DNA of 64,000 nt from Chrysomallon squamiferum (GCA_012295275.1 CM022679.1:595775-659774); one strand, 5' to 3'; positions 1-11,719 are shown, counted from the stretch's first letter. Numbers and translations are program-made. The notes: generated by a model not told the origin, from the letters alone.

Positions 1-1444
1 AGCAACGAGGTAGCCAAAGAGCAACAAGAGGAAGAAGAGTTCAGGAAGAAACTCACACAGCATGTTGAGTGTGCTGCGAAAGTGTCTGAAACCACAAACC
101 ACACGGTTAGTTAACAATAGTGTGTGTAATAGTGTGTGTGTAACTGAGTGTGTGAAGTGTGTGTTAGTTAACAATAGTGTGTGTGATAGTGTGTGTAATA
201 GTGTGTGTGTGTAACTGAGTGTGCTGCGGAAGTGTCTGAAACCACAAACCACACTGTTAGTTAACAATAGTGTGTGTGATAGTGTGTGTAATAGTGTGTG
301 TGTGTGATAGTGTGTGTAATAGTGTGTGTGTAAATGAGTGTGTAATAGTGTGTGTAACTGAGTGTGTGTAATAGTGTGTATGTGATAGTGTGTGTAATAG
401 TGTGTGTGTAAATGAGTGTGTAATAGTGTGTGTAAATGAGTGTGTAATAGTGTGTAATAGTGTATGTGTAAATGAGTGTGTAATAGTGTATGTGTAAATG
501 AGTGTGTAATGGTGTGTGTAATAGTCTGTGTGTAAATGAGTGTGTAATAGTGTGTAATAGTGTGTGTGTAAATGAGTGTGTAATAGTGTGTAATAGTGTG
601 TAAATGAGTGTGTAATAGTGTATGTGTAAATGAGTGTGTAATAGTGTGTGTAAATGAGTGTGTAATAATGTATGTGTAAATGAGTGTGTAATAGTGTATG
701 TATAAGTAGGACTGTATGTGTTAGTAATAATGTTTGTCAAACTGAGCATGAAGAGCAATGAATGAGTAAAGATAAGTGAGCTGTTGAGCATCTCACCTGG
801 TGAGTCAGGTGTGAGTAGCTGTACTTACATGTGATTGAAAATTCCCACGATGATGCCAAACAACATCTGAGAAATGCCGAGGATGACTGCAGTTTTCATC
901 TTGAATGAGTTGAGGAAGGCAATTTTGTTAGTGGCTGACTGCCAGATCTGTGAGAAAACAAAACAAAACAAAACAAAACACAATAAAATAAAACAAAACA
1001 CAACAAAACAAAACACAATAAAATAAAACAAAACAAAACAAAATATTCAGATTAAGTTGGTTTCTTTTTCTTGGCCAATATTCAAAACATTTTTATGTAA
1101 TTTATTTTTTATGTTGATGTTGTTACCCCTACATCTCTTTCAAACCTAACAGTTCACTCACTGGATGTGTTCTAAATCTATCAGTTCACTTACTGGATGT
1201 ATTCTAAATCTAACAGTTCACTTACTGGATCTGTTCTAAATCTAACAGTTCACTTACTGGATCTGTTCTAAATCTAACAGTTCACTTACTGGATCTGTTC
1301 TAAATCTAACAGTTCACTTACTGGATCTGTTCTAAATCTAACAGTTCACTTACTGGATCTATTCCGAAGACGTAAGCTGTACCACTGTTGTAACTGTTGC
1401 GAGGATCCAGTGTATACATCTCTGAATACTCCATCTCTGTGTCT
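1..1444 (-). CDS. ATP6V0A: V-ATPase subunit a: last exons inside the window
   Basis: Exon 1354-1444 encodes [17 protein letters not shown] to FGIDP and joins without phase change to exon 829-947 ([18 protein letters not shown] to GIFNH). That exon ends at CACAT before a GTAAGT donor, and the codon is completed by exon 1-85 ([16 protein letters not shown] to LLFGYLVA). The last exon is cut by the window edge. These residues cover the loop and membrane helices of the C-terminal half. Remaining exons lie to the left. Confidence 0.93.
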
Positions 1445-4400
1445 CTGAAATATTTAACCAGTGATATAGTAACCTAGTCAGTAATATAGTGCTAACTGTA
1501 AAACCAGTGTCAGTGATATAGTAACCTAGTCAGTAATATAGTGCTAACTGTAAACCAGTGTCAGTGATATAGTATTAAATGTAAATTAATGCCAGTGATA
1601 AGTTAATTCTAAACATATAGTTAGAGTGGTTATAGATAAAGTAGACAAACAATCAAGTGTGGATAGAGTGAATTACAGGTAATGTAGACAAACACTCACG
1701 TGTAGATAGAGTGACAGGTAATGTAGACAAACATGTGTAGATAGAGTTACAGGTAATGTAGACAAACAGTCACGTGTAGTTAGTTACAGGTAATGTAGAC
1801 AAACATGTAGATAGAGTTACAGGTAATGCAGACAAACACTCACGTATAGATAGAGTTACAGGTAATGTAGACAAACAATCACATGTAGATAGAGTTACAG
1901 GTAATGTAGACAAACACTCACGTTCAGATAGAGTTACAGGTAATGCAGACAAACATGTAGATAGAGTTACAGGTAATGTAGACAAACATGTAGATAGAGT
2001 TACAGGTAATGTAGACAAACATGTAGATAGAGTTACAGGTAATGTAGACAAACACTCATGTGTAGATAGAGTTACAGGTAATGTAGACAAACATGTAGAT
2101 AGAGTTACAGGTAAAGTAGACAAATACTCACGTGTAGATAGAGTTACAGGTAATTTAGACAAACATGTAGATAGAGTTACAGGTAATGTAGACAAACACG
2201 TGTACATAGAGTTACAGGTAATGTAGACAAACATGTAGATAGAGTTACAGGTAATGTAGACAAACACGTGTAGTTAGAGTTACAGGTAATGTAGACAAAC
2301 AGTCACGTGTAGTTAGAGTTACAGGTAATGTAGACAAACGTAGACAGAGTTACAGGTAATGTAGACAAGCATGTAGATAGAGTTACAGGTAATGTAGACA
2401 AACACTCATGTGTAGATAGAGTTACAGGTAATGTAGACAAACATGTAGATAGAGTTACAGGTAAAGTAGACAAATACTCACGTGTAGATAGAGTTACAGG
2501 TAATTTAGACAAACATGTAGATAGAGTTACAGGTAATGTAGACAAACACTCACGTGTACATAGAGTTACAGGTAATGTAGACAAACATGTAGATAGAGTT
2601 ACAGGTAATGTAGACAGTAGTACAGGTAGACAAACAAACACGTGTAGTTAGAGTTACAGGTAATGTAGACAAACAGTCACGTGTAGTTAGAGTTACAGGT
2701 AATGTAGACAAACATGTAGACAGAGTTACAGGTAATGTAGACAAACATGTAGATAGAGTTACAGGTAATGTAGACAAACAATCACATGTAGATAGAGTTC
2801 AGGTAATGTAGACAAACAGTCACGTGTAGTTAGAGTTACAGGTAATGTAGACAAACATGTAGACAGAGTTACAGGTAATGTAGACAAACATGTAGACAGA
2901 GTTACAGGTAATGTAGACAAACATGTAGATAGAATTACAGGTAATGTAAACAAACACTCACATGTAGACAGAGTTACAGGTAATGTAGACAAACATGTAG
3001 ATAGAGTTACAGGTAAAGTAGACAAACACTCATGTGTAGATAGAGTTACAGGTAATGTAGACAAACACTCATGTGTAGATAGAGTTACAGGTAATGTAGA
3101 CAAACATGTAGATAGAGTTACAGGTACAGGTAAAGTAGACAAATACTCACGTGTAGATAGAGTTACAGGTAATGTAGACAAACAGTCATGTGTAGATAGA
3201 GTTACAGGTAATGTAGACAAACACTCACGTGTAGATAGAGTTACAGGTAATGTAGACAAACACTCACATGTAGACAGAGTTACAGGTAATGTAGACAAAC
3301 ATGTAGACAGAGTTACAGGTAATGTAGACAAACATGTAGACAGAGTTACAGGTAATGTAGACAAACATGTAGATAGAGTTACAGGTAATGTAGACAAACA
3401 TGTAGACAGAGTTACAGGTAATGTAGACAAACACTCACGTGTAGTTAGGGTGCCACTTTGTTCCAAAGATGTTGAATGATTTTGAAAATGCGTCATTGTA
3501 GATCATGCCGGTGTAGATGGAGAACAGACCCATAAGCATGATGATGTAGCGTCCATGGAAGAAGGTGTTCCAGATCTGAAACACGAAGATGTGCACAGCT
3601 TTAACAGCTAAATGTGAGAGAAACGAGTTCATACCAATCATATGTAGTGTGGATGTCAAAATGTCACACTCTTATTAACAGACTAACGCTTTTATCTTGT
3701 GTGATCACATCAAAAACAAGGATACAGATCACACACAGGTTTTGGAAATTAGATGATCAAATTACAAAAAATAAATAAATTATAGTAATTAATATATATT
3801 CAACAACAAAAACAAGTGTTGAAAACTAGTGTACTTGTTGTAAATCTGGATACATATATGTAAGTAGGATCTACGCATGTTGCAAAGTAGTTGCAGAGTG
3901 TAGCAACGATGCAACAATTGTAATTTCAAAACAAAACCAGGGAATCAGGTTTTATGTGTGGATCTACACAAATTAGGATCTACACATGTCGAGGTAGTTA
4001 AAAACATAATATTTCTAACAGCATAATTAAAGAAAATATTCACTCAGTCAATCGCTAAGCATAGAGAGACAGTGTTTAACCTATTTTGTTCAAACAAAGA
4101 ATACATTTCAAAAGAAGAAAACAACAAATGAGAGTGGAAAAGCTGTAATGGGAGACCTGCTGATACAATTACGTATGTTGTAAGCAAACCTCGTTGTCAG
4201 ATTTCTGTGATGCTAATTTCCTCTCCATGACAACCATCCAGAAGGCGAAGAGGAACATGAGCATGCCGTGGCCTGCGTCGCCAAACATCACCGCAAACAG
4301 GAACGGAAACGTGATGATGGTGTACGGCGCTGTGAGACAGAGAGACAAGACAGAGAGACAGTTTTAACATTTCAACTCATTTTAACAACTGTTATATTTG

Positions 4401-6852
4401 AATTTTGATTTTCACTTGAGACAGAGAGACAAAACAACAAAAACTGTTGTAATATGCTGAACTGTTACTGAAATAGCAACAAGACATTTTTTTGTGTGTA
4501 CCTTTGCATGTAGAGGAAAACACAATCAAATCATTTCTGAATTTGTATTGTTGAAATGGAGAAAAATGAATTTAAACAAAAATAAGACCATCAGATATTT
4601 TAATCATCAGGTAAACAAAAATAAAACCATCACATATTTTAATTATCAGGTAAACAAATCTCAGTATACCTGGATTGACCTCCATGTAGCTGGCGATGCC
4701 GTAGGCATTGACGATGTTCTGGAAACCGCTTGTGAAGCGGTTTGTCTTGAAATACGTTGGCGGCTTCGCCTTTGTTTCCATTGGGTGAATCACTGTGGGT
4801 ACAGTGCTACCACTCTGTGTCTACAACCACAAAAACAACCCAGTTATAATAATAATAATAATAATAATAATTATTATTCAATAACAATAACAATAACAAT
4901 AACAATAATAAAATGTAAATTTTAAACTGTTTAAATCTCATTGTCTAATCAAAAACAAAACTGACAAAACAGAGTTACCTCCCCTTCTCTGAGAGCTCTT
5001 CTCAGGTCTTCGTGAGCTTTGAGAGGACACCAGCCCTCTGCTATGAGCGAGTTGTGAGACATGTCGAAGTTGAACATGTTCAGTGTGTGGTAGATCGACT
5101 TGATCTTCTCCACCTTGATGATCCAGCTCCTCATCTCCTTCTTAGCTCCCATCAACACCCGGTGACGATGCTCCTCTGTCTGACTCAGCACCTACAGCAA
5201 CGTTTAAAGTAGTCTGATATTAACATTCAGCGTTTTAAATAGTTTGATATTTAAATACAACAACATTTCAAGTAGTCTGATATTAACGTACATTTTAAAT
5301 AGTTTAATATTAGAACATAGTTTTAAATAGTTCAATATTAAAATACAGTTCTAAATAGTTAAGTATTAAAATACACAATTTTAAATGGTTTAATATTAAA
5401 ATACAATTTTAAATAGTTTACTGAGAAAATATATCAGTGTTTTAAACTGAGTTTTATATTAAAAGTCATAAATATTTTAAATTAATTCCAATATTAATGG
5501 TTCTAAATGTTAATAGTTTTAAAGATTTTAGTATGTTCAAACAAATTAATTAACTTCAAAAAATGAAATAAAATAAAATAAAATGAAATGAAATGAAATG
5601 AAATAAAATGAAATAAAGTAAAGTGACACACAGTTTTCAGGTCTTCAATGCGGGTTGTCACTCAAGTAAAGTAAAGTAAAGTAAAGTAAAGTAAAGTAAA
5701 GTGACACACAGTTTTCAGGTCTTCAATGCGGGTTGTCACTCCTCTGAACATTTCATCTCGCTCGTTTGCAGGCTCAGGACACGGGTACAAGGCAGCTCGG
5801 AATCTGAAACATACACACACCCGCTAAAACAGTGTCTGTATCTGTGTGTGTCTGCGTGTGTGTCTGTGTCTGTCTGTGTGTGTCTGTCTGTGTGTGTGTC
5901 TGTGTGTGTATCTATGTATCTGTGTGTCTGTGTGTGTGTGTAGTGTGTCTGTGTCTGCGCGTGTATATGTGTGTATATGTGTGTGTAGTGTGATTGTGAG
6001 TGTGTGTGTAATATGCATTTCAGCTTGTGTATGTATGTGTGTGTTTCTGTCTGCATATGTATATATGTATGTGTGACTATAGGATTTTGAAAAAAAATTA
6101 TTGTTTATTTTACAAATAAAATTAGTACCCTTCACAGATCTTCTTCACTTTTGTCTTGAGTTGTTCCCCTTGGAAGAATACAATGAAAACACACTTGGCT
6201 ATAGGGTCACCCTGAAACATTAGTAAGTAAACTGACAAATATAAAACTTGCAAATTAACAAACAACAACAACAACAACAACAAAAGAAATAAATGAAAGA
6301 ATAAACAAATAAATAAAAGAATAATTAAATAAATTAACAACTAAATAAATAAATTATCTTTCCAAAAAATAATTAGTAAACAAAAACTAAACAAAAGACA
6401 TTTAATAAACAAACTAACCAATTAAATAAACCAGGTGAAACATCTTAACAATATTTTCTTTAAAAATTAAACACATTTCAAATATATTTATTTCAATTTA
6501 ATAATAACATTTGAAATAAAGATTGATAAAGCACTCACAGAAACTGGGTCAAGCAGAGGTTCCCCAATGTCTGCATATCGCAGGAACACATTTCCTCGAC
6601 ATGCAAACCACATCATTCTCTCAAAGGGAGCTAACTTTTCACGGGGGATAACTCCAGCTAAAAATCTAAACAAAACAGAAATTCAGAATAAAAACAGCTC
6701 AGGGAACATCAGTGGCAGCTGCAGGAGATTACTGAGACTTTGGTTTGTTGAGTAAATCAATTACAAATCGGTTAAAGACAAATGTCACAAAAATAGCAGA
6801 CTTTAAAAACAGGCATGTGCAACTAAGCATCACACAAACACAGAACACACAA

Positions 6853-6907
<55 letters not shown>

Positions 6908-9900
6908 TGTACACCCTCAAATGCATACACAGATTATAAATGTTTTATTCATGTAACACAAATCTGTAAGGGTAATGTATAAAACGATGCTGTAATGACA
7001 ATGTATAAAACGATGCTGTACCCAAGTTGAATGGTTGTCCCTGACGATGTCGCCTCACCGTGAACCAATGCATCCTGCGCACTGGCAACCACACCAGGTA
7101 CTTCAGCACCATACTGAAACAACAACAACATCACGTGTTACAACTACCACTACTGCTGTATCTAACTAACAACAACAGCTACCACAACATTACATGCATT
7201 AATTACAACAACTACTACTACTGTATTTAACTAACATTCTGAAATTTAACACATACCAACAACATCATAACATGTGTTAAAACAACAACTACTACTGTGT
7301 TTAACTAAGATAGTGAACTGTAACAACAACATCATTATTACATGTTTTTCAAACAACTACGGCTGCTAGAAAAGTTTAGCAGTGTATTTGAGTTTTATAC
7401 TTACTGACTGAAAAAAATAATGAGTTTTACTCAGAACTTCTCTGAGTTCTGTGAGTTCGAGGTAATTTCTCTTCAGAGCTTCGGCATTTGTGTTCACCTC
7501 TCTGAGTTCACTCTCAATCTTCTCAAACGTCGCCTGAGTTCAAAACATTACACAAACAATATACATTTACTCATTTTAATTTTACACAAAATGTATATTT
7601 AGTGTTTTTATTTCAATTTTACACAAAATGTCTATTTAGTGTTTTTATTTCAATTTTACACAAAACAAAATGTTTTTATAATTTTTTAAATTTAAATTAG
7701 TGTTTTATTTTAATTTTACACAAAATGTATATTTAAATATTTACCACACAAAATTTATATTTAAATTATTGTTTTAGTACCACACAAAATTTGTTTATAA
7801 CAGTGTTTTTAATGTTTTACAATGTTAATAGTGATTTTAATTATTTTAATGTTGACTCTGCTGTACAAAGAAAACAAAGATGTTTTAATCAACTGCACTT
7901 TTATTCAAATCCAACAGTGATCACTTACAACCAGTGTTAAACAGTATTAAATATACTGTGTTAAACATTGGTAAATATACTGTGTTAAACATTGCTAAAT
8001 ATACTGTGTTAAATAGTATTATATATACTTTGTTAAATATATTGTGTTAAATATACTGTGTTTGTGTTAAACACTGTGTTAAACATTATTAAATATACTG
8101 TGTTAAATATACTGTGTTAAATAGTATTATATATACTTTGTTAAATATATTGTGTTAAATATACTGTGTTAAATTTACTGTGTTAAACAGTATTAAATAT
8201 AGTTAAATAGTATTAAATATACTGTGTTAAACATTGGTAAATATACTGTGTTAAACATTGCTAAATATACTGTGTTAAATAGTATTATATATACTTTGTT
8301 AAATATATTGTGTTAAATATACTGTGTTAAATTTACTGTGTTAAACAGTATTAAATATAGTTAAATAGTATTAAATATACTGTGTTAAACACTGTTAAAT
8401 ATACTGTGTTAAACATTGATAAATATACTGTGTTAAATTACTAAATATACTGTATTAAGCAGTGTTAAATGTACTGAAAACTGTTAGACATATCTATCAA
8501 TCATGTATAGTTACTTATTATAATCAACCACATCACACTGGTGGTAGTACAACCCACCTACAAATCAACCTCGTAATGGTGGTCAAATTTAAATGAACCA
8601 TATTATTATTTGTGATATACTATTTACCTGAAATCAGTCATATTATTTTTTACTCTAAATTAACCGTATTATCAACCATTTTTATTTTTTTTTACTCACT
8701 TCTAGATCAACCATCTCCTTAGGAGCAGGAGCCTTGGGATTTTCTCCATCGTCTGGGACAGATAGGCAATCTTTCTTGATCTCCTTCTCAATATATCCTG
8801 CAATTAACGATGACATCACAAATATGCATAACTTTAAAAATAATTAATAAAAAAAATAAAAAAAGTAGTTTTACAGTTGTTAAGTTTATTTACATATAAT
8901 TAATAATTCAAAACCAAGATAAAAATGTGAGCAGTGATTTTTGTTGGTGTTTTTTTTTTTGTTTAAATATAATTTTCAATAAAATAAACATATGAAAGCT
9001 GTGAATATCAAAAATTACATAAGAATGCTGTGCTAAGGGTTTGAAAAGATTTGAAAGAAAGATAGGTAGACAGACAGACAGATAGATAAATAGACTGACA
9101 GACAGATAATCAGACAGACATACCTAGACAAATGAGTTTTACTGAGAAGACTGTGTACTAACACATGTGTATGAAATTTTGTATGAAATTTTGTATGTAC
9201 ATCTGTGTGTATGTACATCTGTGTGTGTACATCTGTGTGTATGTACATCTGTGTGTGTGTACATCTGTGTGTATGTACATCTGTGTGTGTGTACATCTGT
9301 GTGTACATCTGTGTACATACATCTGTACATCTGTGTGTGTACATCTGTGTGTATGTACATCTCTGTGTATGTACATCTGTGTGTATGTACATCTGTGTGT
9401 GTACATCTGTGTGTGTGTACATCTGTGTGTGTACATCTGTGTGTGTGTACATCTGTGTGTGTGTACATCTGTGTGTATGTACATCTGTGTGTATGTACAT
9501 CTGTGTGTGTACATCTGTGTGTGTGTACATCTGTGTGTACATCCATCTGTGTGTACATCATCTGTGTGTATGTACATGTACATGTGTGTGTGTGTGTGTG
9601 TACATCTGTGTATGTACATCTGTGTGTGTACATCTGTGTGTATGTACATCTGTGTGTGTGTACATCTGTGTGTATGTACATATGTGTGTATGTTAAATTT
9701 GTTCTCACTGTGATTTTCTCTCCATCTCCTCACACCTCCTGATTTCGTTTACAAATTTCCTCTGAAATTTGTTCTACTGAGCATTCTGATTGAAACAGAA
9801 ACAATTTCCTCTGAAATGCGTTCACGTGAGCATTCAGCTGAAACAGAAACAAGTTTTAACTGAGTACAAAAAACACAGAAACAAGTTTTTAACTGAGTAC

Positions 9901-10675
9901 AAAAAACACAGAAACAAGTTTTTAACTGAGTACAAAAACACAGAAACAAGTTTTTAACTGAGTACAAAAACAATCTCAGTAAATGAAAAATTAGATTATA
10001 ATTTGAATTACTTGATCATATAATCATATACTGTATAACACACACACACACACAATTACACATAAATAATATACATACATATAAACACAACACATAAGTA
10101 ATACACAGTTGTGTACAGTACACACACGTTAACCCTTTTGGTATCAAATTTAGGCACAGCACACACTTCCCAGTGCTGGGTATTTTGTGTTTTACCTATT
10201 TTGTTACTCCTACTGCAGAGCACCATCTTGCAAGCAAGTTATGTCTGATATCTCACCAAAGATGACGAAAGGATTAAATCTAGATAACAGATATTTAGTT
10301 ATATCTTGTCTGCTTTGTCAATGTGCTGTATGCTCTGTCAACATGGTGTATGTTTTGTCAACATGGCAGATGTTCTGTCAACATGGTTTATGTATTGTCA
10401 ACATGGTGCATGTTATGTCAGCATGGTCTATGTTTTTCATTGTGTGTGTTTTGTCAGCAAGGGGTATGTTCTGTCAACACACTGTATATTCTGTCAACAT
10501 GGGCTATGTTCTGTCAACACACTGTATGTTCTGTCAATACAGTATATGTTTCACTTACATCTTTGAACTGCATCAAGCCGAGTTCTCCCAGTTCAGACAC
10601 ACAGGCGTACGCAGCCTCACTCTGGAGAAAGAGCTGCACCAGCGTCATCTCCTCACTGCGGAACAAGTTGCCCAT
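1..10675 (-). CDS. ATP6V0A: V-type proton ATPase 116 kDa subunit a (partial, C-terminus off the left edge)
   Basis: Subunit a of the membrane Vo sector, which forms the proton half-channels and links Vo to V1. Exons read right to left: 10559-10675 (start ATG at 10673-10675), 9709-9837 (damaged), 8700-8797, 7405-7533, 7022-7113, 6539-6665, 6129-6211, 5710-5803, 4979-5191, 4670-4820, 4190-4329, 3439-3575, 1354-1444, 829-947, 1-85. All junctions except those of the second exon keep phase. Diagnostic stretches are [12 protein letters not shown] at the start, [39 protein letters not shown] and [14 protein letters not shown]. About 600 of the usual 830 residues are present; the last transmembrane region with the essential arginine lies outside. 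The paralogue (a1-a4 type) cannot be fixed from this. Introns carry many tandem repeats. Confidence 0.95.
110..715. repeat. GTGTGTAATA/GTAAATGAGT tandem repeat array in V-ATPase intron
   Basis: Degenerate repeats of gtgtgtaatagt, gtgtgtgtaaatgagt and close variants fill most of the intron upstream of exon 1-85. A separate 60-bp segment, including the acceptor and 19 exon bases at 67-85, is repeated at 217-276. Confidence 0.9.
953..1045. repeat. AAAAC/AAAAT low-complexity tract
   Basis: Repeats of acaaaacaaa and ataaaataaa directly upstream (minus strand) of the exon at 829-947; on the minus strand this is the T-rich tract before the acceptor. Confidence 0.85.
1144..1360. repeat. 32-bp tandem array carrying seven copies of a splice donor
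   Basis: CTGGA recurs at 1161, 1193, 1225, 1257, 1289, 1321 and 1353, an exact 32-bp period. On the minus strand each unit reads GATCCA then GTAAGTGAAC (first copies slightly diverged). The copy at 1353 is the true 3' end of exon 1354-1444; the others are intronic copies of the exon end plus donor. Confidence 0.95.
1640..3450. repeat. 1.8-kb minisatellite (GTAGATAGAGTTACAGGTAATGTAGACAAAC-type) abutting an exon
   Basis: Roughly fifty units of about 28 or 39 bp built on gttacaggtaatgtagac, with or without an extra cactcacgtgtag segment. The array runs directly into the donor of exon 3439-3575. Many units contain CTAACTACACGTGACTG or CTATCTACACGTGAGTG on the minus strand, matching the real exon end and donor. 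Open frames through the array exist only because of the repeat. Confidence 0.95.
3439..7533 (-). CDS. ATP6V0A: V-ATPase subunit a: central exons 4-12
   Basis: Nine exons in continuous frame. Exon 7405-7533 gives [20 protein letters not shown]; its 3' end runs through HYFFQS to a GTAAGT donor. Exon 7022-7113 is a poorly conserved linker ([16 protein letters not shown]), as in other a subunits. Exons 6539-6665 and 6129-6211 give [19 protein letters not shown] and KICEG; exon 5710-5803 gives [11 protein letters not shown]; exon 4979-5191 the AEGWCP region. Exon 4670-4820 ([20 protein letters not shown]) leads into the first membrane segments in exons 4190-4329 and 3439-3575. The donor of 4190-4329 is GTTTGC and that of 5710-5803 is GTGTGT, both weaker than consensus. 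Confidence 0.92.
4560..4660. repeat. Two-copy 38-bp intronic repeat
   Basis: The segment aaacaaaaataaraccatca followed by attttaatcatcaggt occurs twice in tandem, ending just before the donor of exon 4670-4820 but not including it. Confidence 0.7.
5560..5741. repeat. AAATG/AAAGT repeats and 78-bp duplication across an exon end
   Basis: The 41 bases at 5701-5741 (32 nt of exon 5710-5803 plus the donor) are repeated without change at 5623-5663. The two copies are separated by a gtaaa-type tandem tract. Confidence 0.95.
5824..6075. repeat. GT-rich microsatellite tract
   Basis: Degenerate tgtgtctg/tgtgtatg repeats in a V-ATPase intron; alternating purine-pyrimidine. Open frames here on both strands are repeat artefacts. 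Confidence 0.85.
6856..6905. repeat. (AC)n microsatellite
   Basis: About 24 uninterrupted AC dinucleotides in the intron between V-ATPase exons at 6539-6665 and 7022-7113. Confidence 0.95.
7920..8470. repeat. Nested TTAAATATACTGTG repeat block
   Basis: About 550 bp of ttaaatatactgtg, ttaaacattg and ttaaatagtattatata units. Blocks of roughly 200 bp are themselves repeated (compare 7970-8165 with 8219-8345), giving a higher-order array inside the intron between exons 7405-7533 and 8700-8797. Confidence 0.85.
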
Positions 10676-10704
10676 GACTGACACTTGAGTACAGCCTCCG
10701 TTAT
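8700..10704 (-). CDS. ATP6V0A: V-ATPase subunit a: 5' coding exons 1-3
   Basis: Coding exon 1 (10559-10704, ATG at 10673-10675, 29 nt of 5' UTR after the acceptor) encodes 39 residues ending MQFKD at a GTAAGT donor. Exon 3 (8700-8797) encodes YIEKEIKKD and runs to KEMVDLE with a GTGAGT donor. Exon 2 (9709-9837) should encode the conserved linker [25 protein letters not shown]. These residues are visible but split between two frames by a 49-bp tandem duplication, and the 3' end is one base out of phase with exon 3. A natural acceptor follows TTTGTTTCTGTTTCAG (exon starts at 9837). Residues in this part form the cytosolic N-terminal arm of subunit a. Confidence 0.8.
9190..9692. repeat. GTACATCTGTGTGT minisatellite
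   Basis: About 35 units of gtacatctgtgtgt or the 16-bp variant with an extra gt or at. It sits in the intron next to the damaged second V-ATPase exon. Long open frames on both strands (up to 191 codons) come from the repeat and show no protein signature beyond it. Confidence 0.95.
9845..9975. repeat. Repeat of AACAAGTTTTTAACTGAGTACAAAA-type units upstream of V-ATPase exon 2
   Basis: Four units of about 36 bp. On the minus strand each carries TTGTACTCAG followed by TTAAAAACTTGTTTCTG, i.e. an acceptor-like CTCAG and a pyrimidine-rich tract, directly before the real acceptor of exon 2. Confidence 0.85.
10310..10550. repeat. About twelve 19-21 bp repeats (TGTTCTGTCAACATGGTGTA)
   Basis: Imperfect tandem copies in the first V-ATPase intron beside the exon 1 donor (GTAAGT at 10553-10558). 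The units do not contain the donor. Confidence 0.9.
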
Positions 10705-11715
10705 CTGAAAAACAACAATATATACTATCAGTACACTGTTACACAGGTAATATGTACATACATGTCTCTCTGTTATCTGAAAACAACAAAATTATTATCA
10801 GTACACTGTTACACAGGTAATATGTACATACATGTCTCTCAGTTATCTCAAAACAACAATATATACTATCAGTACACTGTTATACCTGACAGGTAATATG
10901 TACATACATGTCTCTCAGTTATCTGAAAACAACAATATATACTATCAGTACACTGTTACACCTGACAGGTAATATGTACATACATGTCTCTAAGTTATCT
11001 GAAAACAACAATATATACTATCAGTACACTGTCTGACAGGTAATATGTACATACATGTCTCTCAGTTATCTGAAAACAACAATATATACTATCAGTACAC
11101 TGTTATACCTGACAGGTAATATGTACATACATGTCTCTCAGTTATCTGAAAACAACAATATATACTATCAGTACACTGTTACACCTGACAGGTAATATGT
11201 ACATACATGTCTCTCAGTTATCTGAAAACAACAATATATACTATCAGTACACTGTTACACAGGTAATATGTACATACATGTCTCTCAGTTATCTGAAAAC
11301 AACAATATATACTATCAGTACACTGTTACACAGGTAATATGTACATACATGTCTCTCAGTTATCTGAAAACAACAATATATACTATATCTGACAGTACAC
11401 TGTTACACCTGGCAGGTAATATGTACATACATGTCTCTAAGTTATCTGAAAACAACAATATATACTATATCAGTACACTGTTACACCTGACAGGTAATAT
11501 GTACATACATGTCTCTCAGTTATCTGAAAACAACAATATATACTATCAGTACACTGTTACACCTGACAGGTAATATGTACATACACTGTTATCTGAAAAC
11601 AACCTATGACAGGTAATATGTACATACATGTCTCTAAGTTATCTGAAAACAACAATATATACACTGTCAGTACACTGTTACACCTGACAGGTAATATGTA
11701 AATACATGTCTCTCT
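10700..11715. repeat. 75-bp tandem array carrying 13 copies of a splice acceptor
   Basis: Thirteen units of about 70-78 bp, each with gttatctgaaaacaac on the plus strand, that is TTTTCAGATAAC on the minus strand. This matches the true acceptor plus first exon bases of V-ATPase coding exon 1 (exon end at 10704). Units also contain tacacctgacaggtaata. Confidence 0.95.
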
Positions 11716-11719
11716 GTTT

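Noticed and set aside
261-791. Long minus-strand open frame rich in Thr, His and Tyr
   Set aside because: It is a translation of the GT-rich tandem array; no codon bias or domain, and it lies in a V-ATPase intron.
1770-3496. Several minus-strand open frames with repeated [11 protein letters not shown]
   Set aside because: They come from the minisatellite; the same repeat is open in more than one frame.
9033-9742. Six overlapping frames of 160-190 codons on both strands
   Set aside because: All are translations of the gtacatctgtgtgt repeat.
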